Assembly (NCBI RefSeq): GCF_001424045.1
Contig: NZ_LMQB01000012.1
Span: 2,973 to 66,972 of the forward strand
Origin: Rhizobium sp. Leaf371
GTDB lineage: Bacteria > Pseudomonadota > Alphaproteobacteria > Rhizobiales > Rhizobiaceae
DNA: 64,000 nucleotides
Direction of reading: 5' to 3'
Shown here: positions 56,382-64,000 of the stretch, in pieces
How the letters are laid out: each line of letters starts with the position of its first letter
Numbering within the stretch: the stretch's first letter is position 1
The notes under the pieces: generated by a model
Told to the model about the DNA's origin: nothing
The model's database searches: none
Seen by the model: the letters and a program-made list of their open reading frames with translations, nothing else
Translations under genes and position numbers: made by a program

Positions 56382-57695
56382 ATGACGCGCGTCTTCGCGC
56401 GCATGGCTCTCTCGGGCTATCGCTGGGTCGGAACGGCCGTCTATCCGCTCGTCTGGTCGTATCTCGCTCTGCGCGCCGCGCGCGGCAAGGAAGACCGGGC
56501 GCGCCGTCAGGAGCGCTACGGCTTTCCCAGCGCGGCCCGGCCGCAAGGCCCGCTCGTCTGGTTTCATGCGGCAAGCGTCGGCGAAACCGTTTCCGTCGTG
56601 CCGTTGATCAAGGAAATCCACCGCCGCGGCATCGCCGTCGTGCTGACGAGCGGCACCACCACCTCGGCCCGCGTCGTGACCGAGCGGCTGGGCGATATCG
56701 CCATCCACCAATACGTGCCGCTCGATTTCAAGCCGTCCGTCTCCCGCTTTCTCGACTACTGGGAGCCGGACCTCGCCATCATCGCCGAGAGCGAGATCTG
56801 GCCGATGACCATCATGGAACTCGGCAAGCGCCACATTCCGCAAATTCTCGTCAATGGCCGCCTGTCGGATCGCAGCTTCGCGCGCTGGAAGAAGCGGCCG
56901 AACCTTGCCGACGCCATCTTCGAGAACCTCGCGCTCGTGATCGCCCAGTCCGAGGCCGATGCCGAGCGGTTCAGCACGCTCGGCGCCTTGCCCGTGATGG
57001 TCTCCGGCAACCTCAAGGTCGATACGGACGCGCCGCCGGTCGACACGGCCGTGCTGCGCCAGTATCGCCAGCAGATCGAGGGCCGCAAGACCTGGGCGGC
57101 GATCTCCACCTTCGAGGGCGAGGAGGCTGCGGCCGGCTCCGTGCATCTGGCGCTGAAGGAGCGCAACGCGCTTCTGACCATCATCGTGCCCCGCCATCCC
57201 GAGCGCTGCGAAGCGATCGAGGCCATGCTGGTCGGCAAGGGGCTGACCGTCGCGCGCCGCACCCGCAACGATCCGGTGACGGCGGAAACCGACGTTCTGC
57301 TTGGCGATACCGTCGGCGAAATGGGCCTCTATCTCCGCCTCACCGATGTCGCTTTCGTCGGCCGGTCGCTGTTCGGCGAGGGCGGACAGAACCCGATCGA
57401 GCCGGCCATGCTCGGCTGCGCCATCCTGTCGGGCGGCAATGTCCAGAATTTCCGCGAGACCTACCAGGCGCTGGCCAAGAACGGCAGCGCCAAGATCGTC
57501 CGCGATCCCGAGATGCTGGCCAAGGGCGTGCACTATCTTCTGACCAATGACGAGGTCCGCCGCAAGATGATCGAGGCCGGCCAGGAGGCCGTGCACGAAA
57601 TGCGCGGCGCGCTGTCGGCAACCATCCGCGGGCTGGAGCCCTACATCAACCCGCTGACGGTGAAGGCGCGCCTGTTGCCGCGCGACGATGTCTAG
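56382..57695 (+). CDS. waaA: 3-deoxy-D-manno-octulosonic acid transferase
   Basis: Adds Kdo residues from CMP-Kdo to the lipid A precursor at the inner membrane, starting the LPS core. The 437-aa protein has an N-terminal membrane anchor segment and a GT30 N-terminal domain (LVWFHAASVGETVSVVPLI, IIAESEIWPMTI with the catalytic-region Glu), then the C-terminal nucleotide-sugar domain (VGRSLFGEGGQNPIEPAMLG). ATG 56382 is chosen over a TTG three codons earlier. It stands with lpxK, as in other rhizobia. Confidence 0.95.
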   Translation: MTRVFARMALSGYRWVGTAVYPLVWSYLALRAARGKEDRARRQERYGFPSAARPQGPLVWFHAASVGETVSVVPLIKEIHRRGIAVVLTSGTTTSARVVTERLGDIAIHQYVPLDFKPSVSRFLDYWEPDLAIIAESEIWPMTIMELGKRHIPQILVNGRLSDRSFARWKKRPNLADAIFENLALVIAQSEADAERFSTLGALPVMVSGNLKVDTDAPPVDTAVLRQYRQQIEGRKTWAAISTFEGEEAAAGSVHLALKERNALLTIIVPRHPERCEAIEAMLVGKGLTVARRTRNDPVTAETDVLLGDTVGEMGLYLRLTDVAFVGRSLFGEGGQNPIEPAMLGCAILSGGNVQNFRETYQALAKNGSAKIVRDPEMLAKGVHYLLTNDEVRRKMIEAGQEAVHEMRGALSATIRGLEPYINPLTVKARLLPRDDV

Positions 57696-57761
57696 CCCGG
57701 ACGTTGCCGTCATCCGCGTTTCGAAGCCTGCGCGTTTCAAATCCTGGGGAAGACCGCCGAG

Positions 57762-58532
57762 ATGATCAAGGCACCGCATCCGATACCCATCACCGGCATC
57801 CTCTTCGACAAGGACGGGACGCTGCTCGACTATGCCAAGAGCTGGGTGCCGGTGAACTATGAGATCGCCCGCATCGCCTCGCGGGATGACGCAGACCTCG
57901 GCGCGACGCTGCTGCGTGCCACCGGCATGGACCCGGAGACCGGCGTCGTCACCGCCGACAGCCTGCTTGCCGCGGGCAATACCGTCGAGATTGCCGAGGG
58001 CATGGTGGAGGCTGGCGCGGCCTGGACGCGCGAGGCCCTGACCTCGGCCCTCGACGAGCTTTTCTCCCGCTCCGCCGCCTACGCCGTGCCGGTCACCGAT
58101 CTCGCCGCGCTGTTTGCGACGCTGCGCGCGCGCGGCTACAAGCTCGGCGTCGCCTCCAGCGACAACGAGGCCTCCATCCGCCGCACGGCCGAGCGTTTCG
58201 GCTTCGCGGACTGCCTCGATTATGTCGCGGGCTATGACAGCGGCTATGGCGTCAAGCCGGAACCCGGCATGGTCTACGGCTTCTGCGCCGCCACCGGGCT
58301 CATTCCCGACGAGGTGGTCGTCGTCGGCGACAACAATCACGATATGCATATGGGGCGAAGCGCGGGCGCCGGCCTCACCGTCGCGGTCCTCACCGGCACC
58401 GGCTCGCGCCAGTCGCTCGCTGCGGCCAGCGACCATTGCCTTGCCGATATCACCGAGCTTCTCGCGCTCCTCGACCGGCATCCGCCTGCCGAGGCGGGCG
58501 AGGGCGAGCCGTTGAACGAAGCCGCAGTCTGA
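57762..58532 (+). CDS. HAD-family phosphatase (phosphoglycolate-phosphatase-like)
   Basis: A 256-aa HAD hydrolase of the Gph/subclass IA form with a helical cap. Motif I is [10 protein letters not shown] (D16, D18), motif [11 protein letters not shown], and motif [19 protein letters not shown]. The substrate is unknown. Its position between waaA and lpxK, with a one-base overlap with the lpxK start (TGATG), ties it to the LPS genes; a role there is inference. Confidence 0.87.
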   Translation: MIKAPHPIPITGILFDKDGTLLDYAKSWVPVNYEIARIASRDDADLGATLLRATGMDPETGVVTADSLLAAGNTVEIAEGMVEAGAAWTREALTSALDELFSRSAAYAVPVTDLAALFATLRARGYKLGVASSDNEASIRRTAERFGFADCLDYVAGYDSGYGVKPEPGMVYGFCAATGLIPDEVVVVGDNNHDMHMGRSAGAGLTVAVLTGTGSRQSLAAASDHCLADITELLALLDRHPPAEAGEGEPLNEAAV

Positions 58533-59602
58533 TGGTCTCGGAAGCGCCGCCCTTCTGGTGGGAAAAGCCCGGCTGGGCCGCGCGGGCGCTGAGCCCTGTC
58601 GGCTGGGTCTATGGCCGCATCGCGGGCCGCCGCATGGACCGCGCCCGCCGCTGGGCCGCGCCCGTTCCCGTCCTCTGCGTCGGAAACTTCACCGTCGGCG
58701 GCGCCGGCAAGACGCCGACCGCGATCGCGATCGCCCGGGCCGCCATCGCCCGCGGCCTCAGGCCCGGCTTCCTCAGCCGCGGCTATGGCGGGTCGCTGGA
58801 TGTGACGACGCTGGTCGATCCCGATCATCACCGGGCGCAGGAGGTGGGCGACGAGCCGCTGCTGCTCGCCCGCGCCGCGCCCACCGTGATCTCGCGCAAG
58901 CGCGTCGAGGGCGCGCAGCGGCTGGCGGCGGCCGGCGTCGATCTCATCATCATGGACGACGGCTTCCAGAGCGCGCGCCTCGTGTTCGATTATGCGCTGC
59001 TCGTCATCGACAGCCGGCGCGGCATCGGCAACGGCCATCTCGTGCCGGCAGGCCCGGTGCGCGCGCCGCTCGGCCACCAGCTGCGCCATGCGTCCGCGCT
59101 CCTGAAGATCGGCCGGGACGCGGCCGCCGACCCGGTGGTCCGAACCGCGGCGCGGGCCGGCAAGGCGGTGTTCGTGGCCGATATCGTGCACGAGGACGAC
59201 GGCTCGCTGAACGGCCGGCGCGTGCTCGCCTTCGCCGGCATCGCCGATCCCCAGAAATTCTACCGCACGGTCCGCGCGACCGGGGCGGAGATCGTGACGA
59301 GCCGGGATTTCCCGGATCATCATCATCTGGACGAAGACGAAATCGCAGCCCTGCTGGACGAGGCCGAAGCCGCCGGGCTCACTCTGGTGACGACGGCCAA
59401 GGACCGGGTGCGTCTGGACACGGGCCGTCTGGACACGGGCCATGGTGCCGGCCATCCGGCAAGCCGCGTCGGCGACCTCGCGCGCGCGGTCCGCGTCATC
59501 GACGTCGAGATCGTCTTCGACGATCCCGCGGCCCCCGACAAGATGATCGACGCCGCCCTGGCCGCTGCCCGCAAACGGCTGCTCCGCCGCAGCGGCGGCT
59601 GA
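58532..59602 (+). CDS. lpxK: tetraacyldisaccharide 4'-kinase
   Basis: Phosphorylates the 4' position of the lipid A disaccharide at the inner membrane, the sixth step of lipid A synthesis. The 356-aa protein has the LpxK start ([24 protein letters not shown]), the Walker A loop GGAGKTPT (residues 56-63), GFLSRGYGG and [10 protein letters not shown]. Its ATG overlaps the stop of the HAD gene. The end is convergent with the DUF2093 gene. Confidence 0.95.
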   Translation: MVSEAPPFWWEKPGWAARALSPVGWVYGRIAGRRMDRARRWAAPVPVLCVGNFTVGGAGKTPTAIAIARAAIARGLRPGFLSRGYGGSLDVTTLVDPDHHRAQEVGDEPLLLARAAPTVISRKRVEGAQRLAAAGVDLIIMDDGFQSARLVFDYALLVIDSRRGIGNGHLVPAGPVRAPLGHQLRHASALLKIGRDAAADPVVRTAARAGKAVFVADIVHEDDGSLNGRRVLAFAGIADPQKFYRTVRATGAEIVTSRDFPDHHHLDEDEIAALLDEAEAAGLTLVTTAKDRVRLDTGRLDTGHGAGHPASRVGDLARAVRVIDVEIVFDDPAAPDKMIDAALAAARKRLLRRSGG

Positions 59603-59629
59603 AGCCGGGCGTCCTTTCCAACGGATCGG

Positions 59630-59884
59630 TCAGGGTGTAACGGACACCTGTGCGCCGGCCGTCTGGCCGGGGAGGATGCCCGCGCGCTTGTCGGCATCGA
59701 AGGCCGCCTGCGCATCGATATAGGGTTCCTGCCGCGCCACGCTCCAGTAGCGCAGTTCCTCGACCGGGATCTCCCGCCCGGTGATGGCGCAGATGACGAA
59801 GGAGCCCGGCAGGATGACGTTGAAGTCGCCATCCAGATATCGGATCTTTGCGAGCCTGTTGCCGCTGCCTTCATACCGGTTCAT
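59630..59884 (-). CDS. DUF2093 small protein
   Basis: An 84-aa protein of the DUF2093 family, recognisable from AKIRYLDGDFNVILPGSFVICAITGREIPVEELRYWSVARQEPY. The family is typical of Rhizobiales and lies beside lpxK and mutL. Function unknown; the GREIPVEELRYWS segment suggests a compact beta fold. It lies 118 bp downstream of mutL on the same strand. Confidence 0.9.
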   Translation of the reverse strand: MNRYEGSGNRLAKIRYLDGDFNVILPGSFVICAITGREIPVEELRYWSVARQEPYIDAQAAFDADKRAGILPGQTAGAQVSVTP

Positions 59885-60002
59885 CGTCTCTGATCCCTTG
59901 CTCGCTGCATCCTGGGGTGGTCCAACCCGCAATGCGCCGCTGTAAACCTTCGCCAGCCGTTTTGCCAGCGCTCTTGCACCGGCCGGCCCTTGCCCGTCGA
60001 TC

Positions 60003-61874
60003 TCATCCGCTGCGCCCGAACAGGCGCTCGATATCGGCGAGCTTGATCTCGATATAGGTGGGGCGCCCGTGATTGCACTGGCCGGAGCCGGGCGTCGCCT
60101 CCATCTGGCGCAACAGCGCATTCATTTCCTCGGGCCGCAGGCGACGACCGGAGCGCACCGAGCCGTGGCAGGCCATGGTGGCCGCAAGTGCCTCCAGCCG
60201 GCCGGCGAGGCCACTGGCCGTGTCCCATTCCGCCAGCTCGTCGGCCAATTGCCGGATGAGCCCCGCGGCATCGATTTCCCCGAGCATGGCGGGGGTTTCC
60301 CGCACCGCGACGGCACCCGGACCGAAGCGCTCGATGGTCAGCCCCAGCCGCGACAGTTCCTGCGCATGCACCATCAGCCGGTCGCAATCGTCCTCCGCGA
60401 GATCGACGATATCGGGGATCAGCAGCGCCTGCGCCGGAAGCGCCTTGGTCGAAAGGCCCTTGCGCAGGTTCTCGTAGACCAGCCGTTCATGGGCGGCATG
60501 CTGATCGACGATGACGAGCCCGTCGTCCGTCTGCGCGACGATGTAGTTCTCGTGCAGCTGCGCCCGCGCCGCGCCCAGCGGATGGCTCGGCGAAGGGCTC
60601 TCCGTGCCGCCCGTCTCGGGCTCCACCGGCTCCGATGCCATCCGCGCGGACGGCGCAAACGCGGTGAAGGCCGCCTGTGCCGCCTCGCCGAAGCCGCGGC
60701 GGTCCGTCTCCAGCGGGCGATACGGCGAGCGCTCCGCGGCCCATGGCGCGGCGGCCGCGTTGCCATACCCGCTTTGGCCACCAGGGCCGGGGAAACCGCG
60801 CCCGGCGCCGGATGCCAATCCCATGCCGCCGGCCCCCTCCGGACGGAAGGCGTTCACCAGGCCGCGCGCCCCGAGCGTCGAGGACCGGTCGCCCTCTGCC
60901 GCGAGCGCCTGGCGGATGGCCCCGACGATGAGGCCGCGCACGAGACCGGGGTCGCGGAAGCGGACGTCCGACTTCGCCGGATGCACGTTGACGTCCACCA
61001 GCGCCGGATCGATCGCGATCGACAGGACGGCGATCGGATAGCGCCCTTGCGGAATGGTCTCGGCATAGGCGCCGCGCAGGGCCGAGAAGATCAGCTTGTC
61101 CTGCACCGGCCGCCCGTTGACGAACACATATTGCTGCAGCGAATTGCCCCGGTTGAAGGTGGGCACGCCGGCAAATCCGGTCAGGCGCACCTCGTCGCGT
61201 TCCGCATCGATCTCGATGGCGTTGTCGCGGAAATCCCGGCCGAGCACCTGGGCGATGCGCTCCAGCCGATCGTCGCCGGTCGCGGGAAATTCGAGCGTCG
61301 TGCGGTCCGGGCCCGACAGCAGGAAGCGCACCCCCGGAAAGGCGATCGCCATGCGCCGGACCACCTCGGAAATCGCCGCCGCCTCGGCGCGCTCCGTCTT
61401 CATGAATTTGAGCCGGGCAGGGGTCGCGAAGAACAGGTCGCGCACCTCCACCACCGTGCCGTGGTTTGCCGGCGTCGGCCGCACGGCCTGCACCACGCCG
61501 CCATGCACGGCGATTTCGGCGCCGTGGTCGCTGCCGCTTGGGCGGCTCGCGATCGTCAGCCGCGCGACGGACCCGATCGAAGGCAGCGCCTCGCCGCGAA
61601 AGCCGAGCGTGCGGATGTCGAACAGGCCGCCGCCGAGCTTGGAGGTGCAGTGCCGGCGCACGGCGAGCGCCAGATCGTCCGCGCCCATGCCGCAGCCATT
61701 GTCGACGACGCGCAACAGCGTCTTGCCGCCGCCGGCGGTGGCGATCTCGATGCGGGTCGCTCCGGCATCGAGCGCATTCTCGATCAGCTCCTTGGCGGCG
61801 CTCGCCGGCCGTTCGATGACTTCGCCGGCAGCGATCTGGTTGATGAGCGTTTCGGACAGAAGGGTAATGGCCAT
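60003..61874 (-). CDS. mutL: DNA mismatch repair protein MutL
   Basis: Links MutS mismatch recognition to strand excision. The 623-aa protein has the N-terminal GHKL ATPase ([39 protein letters not shown]) and a C-terminal dimerisation domain. The endonuclease motif [12 protein letters not shown] (about residue 455) is intact, and a GHGR-like CHGSVR and a C-x-H-G-R-P end are present, fitting the nicking type of MutL found in bacteria without MutH. ATG 61874 is the only sensible start. Confidence 0.96.
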   Translation of the reverse strand: MAITLLSETLINQIAAGEVIERPASAAKELIENALDAGATRIEIATAGGGKTLLRVVDNGCGMGADDLALAVRRHCTSKLGGGLFDIRTLGFRGEALPSIGSVARLTIASRPSGSDHGAEIAVHGGVVQAVRPTPANHGTVVEVRDLFFATPARLKFMKTERAEAAAISEVVRRMAIAFPGVRFLLSGPDRTTLEFPATGDDRLERIAQVLGRDFRDNAIEIDAERDEVRLTGFAGVPTFNRGNSLQQYVFVNGRPVQDKLIFSALRGAYAETIPQGRYPIAVLSIAIDPALVDVNVHPAKSDVRFRDPGLVRGLIVGAIRQALAAEGDRSSTLGARGLVNAFRPEGAGGMGLASGAGRGFPGPGGQSGYGNAAAAPWAAERSPYRPLETDRRGFGEAAQAAFTAFAPSARMASEPVEPETGGTESPSPSHPLGAARAQLHENYIVAQTDDGLVIVDQHAAHERLVYENLRKGLSTKALPAQALLIPDIVDLAEDDCDRLMVHAQELSRLGLTIERFGPGAVAVRETPAMLGEIDAAGLIRQLADELAEWDTASGLAGRLEALAATMACHGSVRSGRRLRPEEMNALLRQMEATPGSGQCNHGRPTYIEIKLADIERLFGRSG

Positions 61875-62279
61875 GGCGCATTCTCCGTCATTCGCAGCGT
61901 CCCGCCAAGGACCGGATGCCCGCGTCGCAACGATATCCCCCGCGCGATCCGCGCTTGTGCCTTCACGGTTTCATATTATGGAGGGTTAAGGGTGCATTAA
62001 GCCGGCTATGACATTCTGTGTCGGATCATGGCAGCCGCACCGTCGAATCAGGGGCGGGGTGCCGATGTCGAAGGGGACTTGCCGCACCGGCACTGCCGGC
62101 GAACACGGACCTGACGCACTGGACGAAAAGATGTCGCAGCCCCGCCCGCTCGTCGGCCGTCGCTGCGCCGGAGCGATCGCGATGCTGACCGCGCGCATCC
62201 GGAACAAACGCCACGCCCGGTCAGGGTCGTGACGTCGGCATGTTCCCGTCAATGCCCGTCAAGGACTGTGAGGCCGTGA
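61875..62279. other. 405-bp divergent region between mutL and the PAS/receiver gene
   Basis: It holds the promoters of two divergent genes and a CtrA-like box. A short reading frame (62008-62232, 74 aa, Arg-rich) is present, but it has no family match and no convincing ribosome site, so I do not call it a gene. Nothing else is recognised. Confidence 0.5.
61986..62000 (+). promoter_or_regulatory. putative CtrA-binding box
   Basis: TTAA (61986-61989), 7 bp, TTAA (61997-62000): the full CtrA recognition pattern TTAA-N7-TTAA of alphaproteobacteria, in G+C-rich surroundings where TTAA is rare. It lies 112 bp upstream of mutL and 280 bp upstream of the PAS/receiver gene. Confidence 0.5.
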
Positions 62280-64000
62280 ATGAATGATGTCGCGTCATCT
62301 GGCGCACCTGTCCAGCACGCTCTGCTGGAAGCGGTCACGGATGCGCTGGGCCTGGCGATCTTCATCTGCGACCGCAACGATGAATTGATCTTTGCCAGCA
62401 AGCCGATACAGCAGTTCTACCCCGTCGAGGACAGGCTTCTTGCCCGCGGCACGCGGCTGCGCGACTTTCTCGGTGCCGTGTTCGATCTCGGCGTCCGCGC
62501 CGGCACGGTGACGCAAAGCAGCCGCCGGCGCGTCAATCGCGAGGAATGGATTTCCGAACGCGTCTCCCTGCACTGGCGCGAGCGCTACGACGTGGTCGAG
62601 CGCATCGCCCAGCAGCGCTGGATCAGCGTGCGCAAGCGCCGGTTGGCAAGCGGCCTCTGCGTCGTTTCGATGACCGATGTTTCCGAACTGAAGAAGAAGG
62701 AGGAGCGGCTCGCGCTCGATCTGGAACGGGCGGAAATGACGGAGGGCATTCTCGACGGCCTGCCCAATCCGATCTGCGTGAAAGACCGCAGCCTGAAATA
62801 TATCGGCGTCAACAAGGCCTTCTGCGACCTGCACGGCATGACCGCCGATCAGATTCTCGGGCGTTCCGTCTGGGATTTCATCGAGCCGGATCTGGCCGAA
62901 AAGTTCGAGAAATCCGATCGCATGGTGCTGGAGACCGGCCGCGACTACAGCCTGCCGGAGCAGATCGTTCGCGCGAACGGCGACGATTGCTGGGTGGTCA
63001 CGCACAAATACCGCGTTGGCGACGCGCAGCGCGGCCTGCTCGTCACCTGCATGAACGACGTCACCGACGTCGTCGTCGGTTTCGAGGACGGCGCGATTTC
63101 GTCGGAGCTGGCACGGAGCCTCGCCGTCAAGCATTATGGCGCGTTCGAACCGGCGCAGAACTGTCATGATCCCTACCGGGCGCTCGACCTGCACGTCCTC
63201 GCCCATCCGGCGCGGGCCGCGCCCGAAACGCTCGTACTGCCGGCCGAGCCGCCGAAGGCTGCAAGCGCGGAGACCTGCGGTCGCATTCTCGTGGTGACGC
63301 CGGACGTCTTCCGCGAGGCGCATCTCGTCGTGCTTCTCTCGGGTCTCGGCCACGAGGTCTGCGCCCTGCGGTCCGCGTCCGAAGTCACGGCCTTTCTCGA
63401 TGAAATCCGCACGGAGAAACTCGGCCTCGATCTCGTGCTCCTCCATCCCGCCTTCGCGGCGCTCGCCGATAGGGTCGCGCCCGGCAAGGGCACCGGCGCC
63501 GATTCAGGCCCGTCGGCTCTCGTTCTCGATCCGGCCTGGACCGACGAGGCGCTGGAAGAGGCCGTCTTTCAGGCCCTGCAGGCCGGTCCGGCACAGGCGG
63601 CACGTGCGATCGAAAACAACGAGCCCGCCGACCTGTTGCAGTCGCCCGCCGACTGGGAAATCGTCCTGCCGGAAGCCGGACGCTCGACCTCCGACATCGA
63701 TGTCCTCGTTGCCGAGGACAACGACATCAACCAGTTCGTCTTCTCCCAGATCCTCGAAGGGCTCGGCCTGTCCTATCGGATTGCCGCCAACGGCGAAGAG
63801 GCCGTGCGGTTCTGGCAGCAGTATCACCCGCAGCTCATCCTCATGGATGTCTCGATGCCGGTCATGAACGGTTTCGATGCGGCCCGCACGATCCGGGCGG
63901 CGGAAGCGCGCCTGTCCGTCCGCACGCCGATCGTCGCGGTGACGACGCAGGCGCTCGACATCGATCTGGAACAGGCACGTGCCGCCGGCATGGACGATCA
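62280..64000 (+). CDS. PAS/receiver-domain signalling protein, C-terminus beyond the window
   Basis: The first 573 residues are present and no stop is reached. Domains: a PAS-like region at about 15-140 (ALGLAIFICDRNDELIFASKPIQQFYP); a second PAS at about 150-265 (GILDGLPNPICVKDRSLKYIGVNKAFCDLHG); a degenerate receiver at about 334-435 where the phospho-acceptor strand reads LVLLHPAF, without Asp; and a canonical receiver from about 474 with E479/D480, D523 (LILMDVSMP) and T555/T556. No HisKA or HATPase domain appears in this portion. The missing C-terminus could hold an output or Hpt domain. ATG 62280 is preceded by GAGGCCGTGA. It diverges from mutL. Confidence 0.82.
   Translation, partial: MNDVASSGAPVQHALLEAVTDALGLAIFICDRNDELIFASKPIQQFYPVEDRLLARGTRLRDFLGAVFDLGVRAGTVTQSSRRRVNREEWISERVSLHWRERYDVVERIAQQRWISVRKRRLASGLCVVSMTDVSELKKKEERLALDLERAEMTEGILDGLPNPICVKDRSLKYIGVNKAFCDLHGMTADQILGRSVWDFIEPDLAEKFEKSDRMVLETGRDYSLPEQIVRANGDDCWVVTHKYRVGDAQRGLLVTCMNDVTDVVVGFEDGAISSELARSLAVKHYGAFEPAQNCHDPYRALDLHVLAHPARAAPETLVLPAEPPKAASAETCGRILVVTPDVFREAHLVVLLSGLGHEVCALRSASEVTAFLDEIRTEKLGLDLVLLHPAFAALADRVAPGKGTGADSGPSALVLDPAWTDEALEEAVFQALQAGPAQAARAIENNEPADLLQSPADWEIVLPEAGRSTSDIDVLVAEDNDINQFVFSQILEGLGLSYRIAANGEEAVRFWQQYHPQLILMDVSMPVMNGFDAARTIRAAEARLSVRTPIVAVTTQALDIDLEQARAAGMDD

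Noticed and set aside
56227..56385. Short frame starting at the DUF4170 stop (TGATG) and running into waaA
   Set aside because: The start overlap looks tempting, but the product is a low-complexity Arg/Gly string ending inside the next gene, with no homology pattern.
62008..62232. 74-codon plus-strand frame between mutL and the PAS/receiver gene
   Set aside because: No ribosome site, Arg-rich composition typical of random high-G+C frames, and no family resemblance.

Overview
The window is chromosomal DNA of an alphaproteobacterium of the order Hyphomicrobiales, most likely family Rhizobiaceae. The basis is high G+C coding sequence, gene orders familiar from rhizobia (ppx-rlmE, hisS-hisZ-hisG, pit-rsmE-gshA, groES-groEL behind a CIRCE element, a NagD-like HAD gene then ribF then ileS, waaA-lpxK-mutL), DUF1476/DUF2093/DUF4170/DUF1127 proteins, and rhizobial palindromic repeats. 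I cannot name the genus from the sequence alone. Nearly all of the window is core genome; accessory DNA is limited to the left end and to the ribF-ileS interval.

Layout. 1-2547: end of a tRNA-targeted integrative element, with a tyrosine recombinase gene interrupted by one in-frame amber codon, abutting tRNA-Gln(CUG) (2548-2621). 2.9-6.5 kb: ppx (with a very long low-complexity N-terminus), rlmE and a VOC protein. 6.8-9.9 kb: MFS exporter, exported metallo-beta-lactamase-fold protein, ATPase-inhibitor zeta subunit. 10.2-13.2 kb: guaB, a MAPEG protein, 3-hydroxybutyrate dehydrogenase. 13.1-15.9 kb: divergent oxyR/katA. 16-18.5 kb: LysR regulator, DUF1127 protein, a densely folded non-coding stretch, DUF937 protein. 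18.6-23.2 kb, minus strand: Nudix hydrolase and pit-rsmE-gshA. 23.4-26.2 kb: FadR-type regulator and two L,D-transpeptidases. 26.4-28.1 kb: tag, then a small periplasmic metal-type cluster on the minus strand. 28.2-32 kb: hisS-hisZ-hisG with a tandem-repeat spacer between hisS and hisZ. 32-35.5 kb: GNAT, GST, FAD reductase, DUF3072 and P-loop kinase genes. 35.6-37.8 kb: groESL. 37.9-41.3 kb: chrA, HAD phosphatase, ribF. 41.3-42.6 kb: two toxin-antitoxin pairs. 42.9-47.2 kb: ileS, lipoprotein, GNAT. 47.3-51.5 kb: tadA, divergent rluB-type gene, rsmD, patatin. 51.6-53.4 kb: CPA2 antiporter. 53.6-59.6 kb: pmbA-type gene, inositol-phosphatase-family gene, DUF4170, waaA, HAD, lpxK. 59.6-61.9 kb: mutL and DUF2093 on the minus strand. 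62.3 kb to the end: a truncated PAS/receiver regulator.

Functionally the window gathers translation and RNA modification (hisS, ileS, rlmE, rsmE, rsmD, tadA, rluB, tRNA-Gln), oxidative and thiol stress (oxyR-katA, gshA, GST), protein folding (groESL), envelope biogenesis (waaA, lpxK, L,D-transpeptidases) and DNA repair (tag, mutL).

Most interesting points: (i) the 3' tail of ribF is duplicated on the far side of a hicBA-type toxin-antitoxin pair, like an integration scar; (ii) hisS carries an internal low-G+C, protein-divergent patch that looks like intragenic recombination; (iii) the integrase at tRNA-Gln is broken by a single amber codon with reading frame conserved on both sides; (iv) 17505-17692 forms a run of hairpins ending in a terminator and could be a small RNA; (v) a full CtrA-type box lies between mutL and a PAS/receiver protein that shows no kinase domain inside the window.
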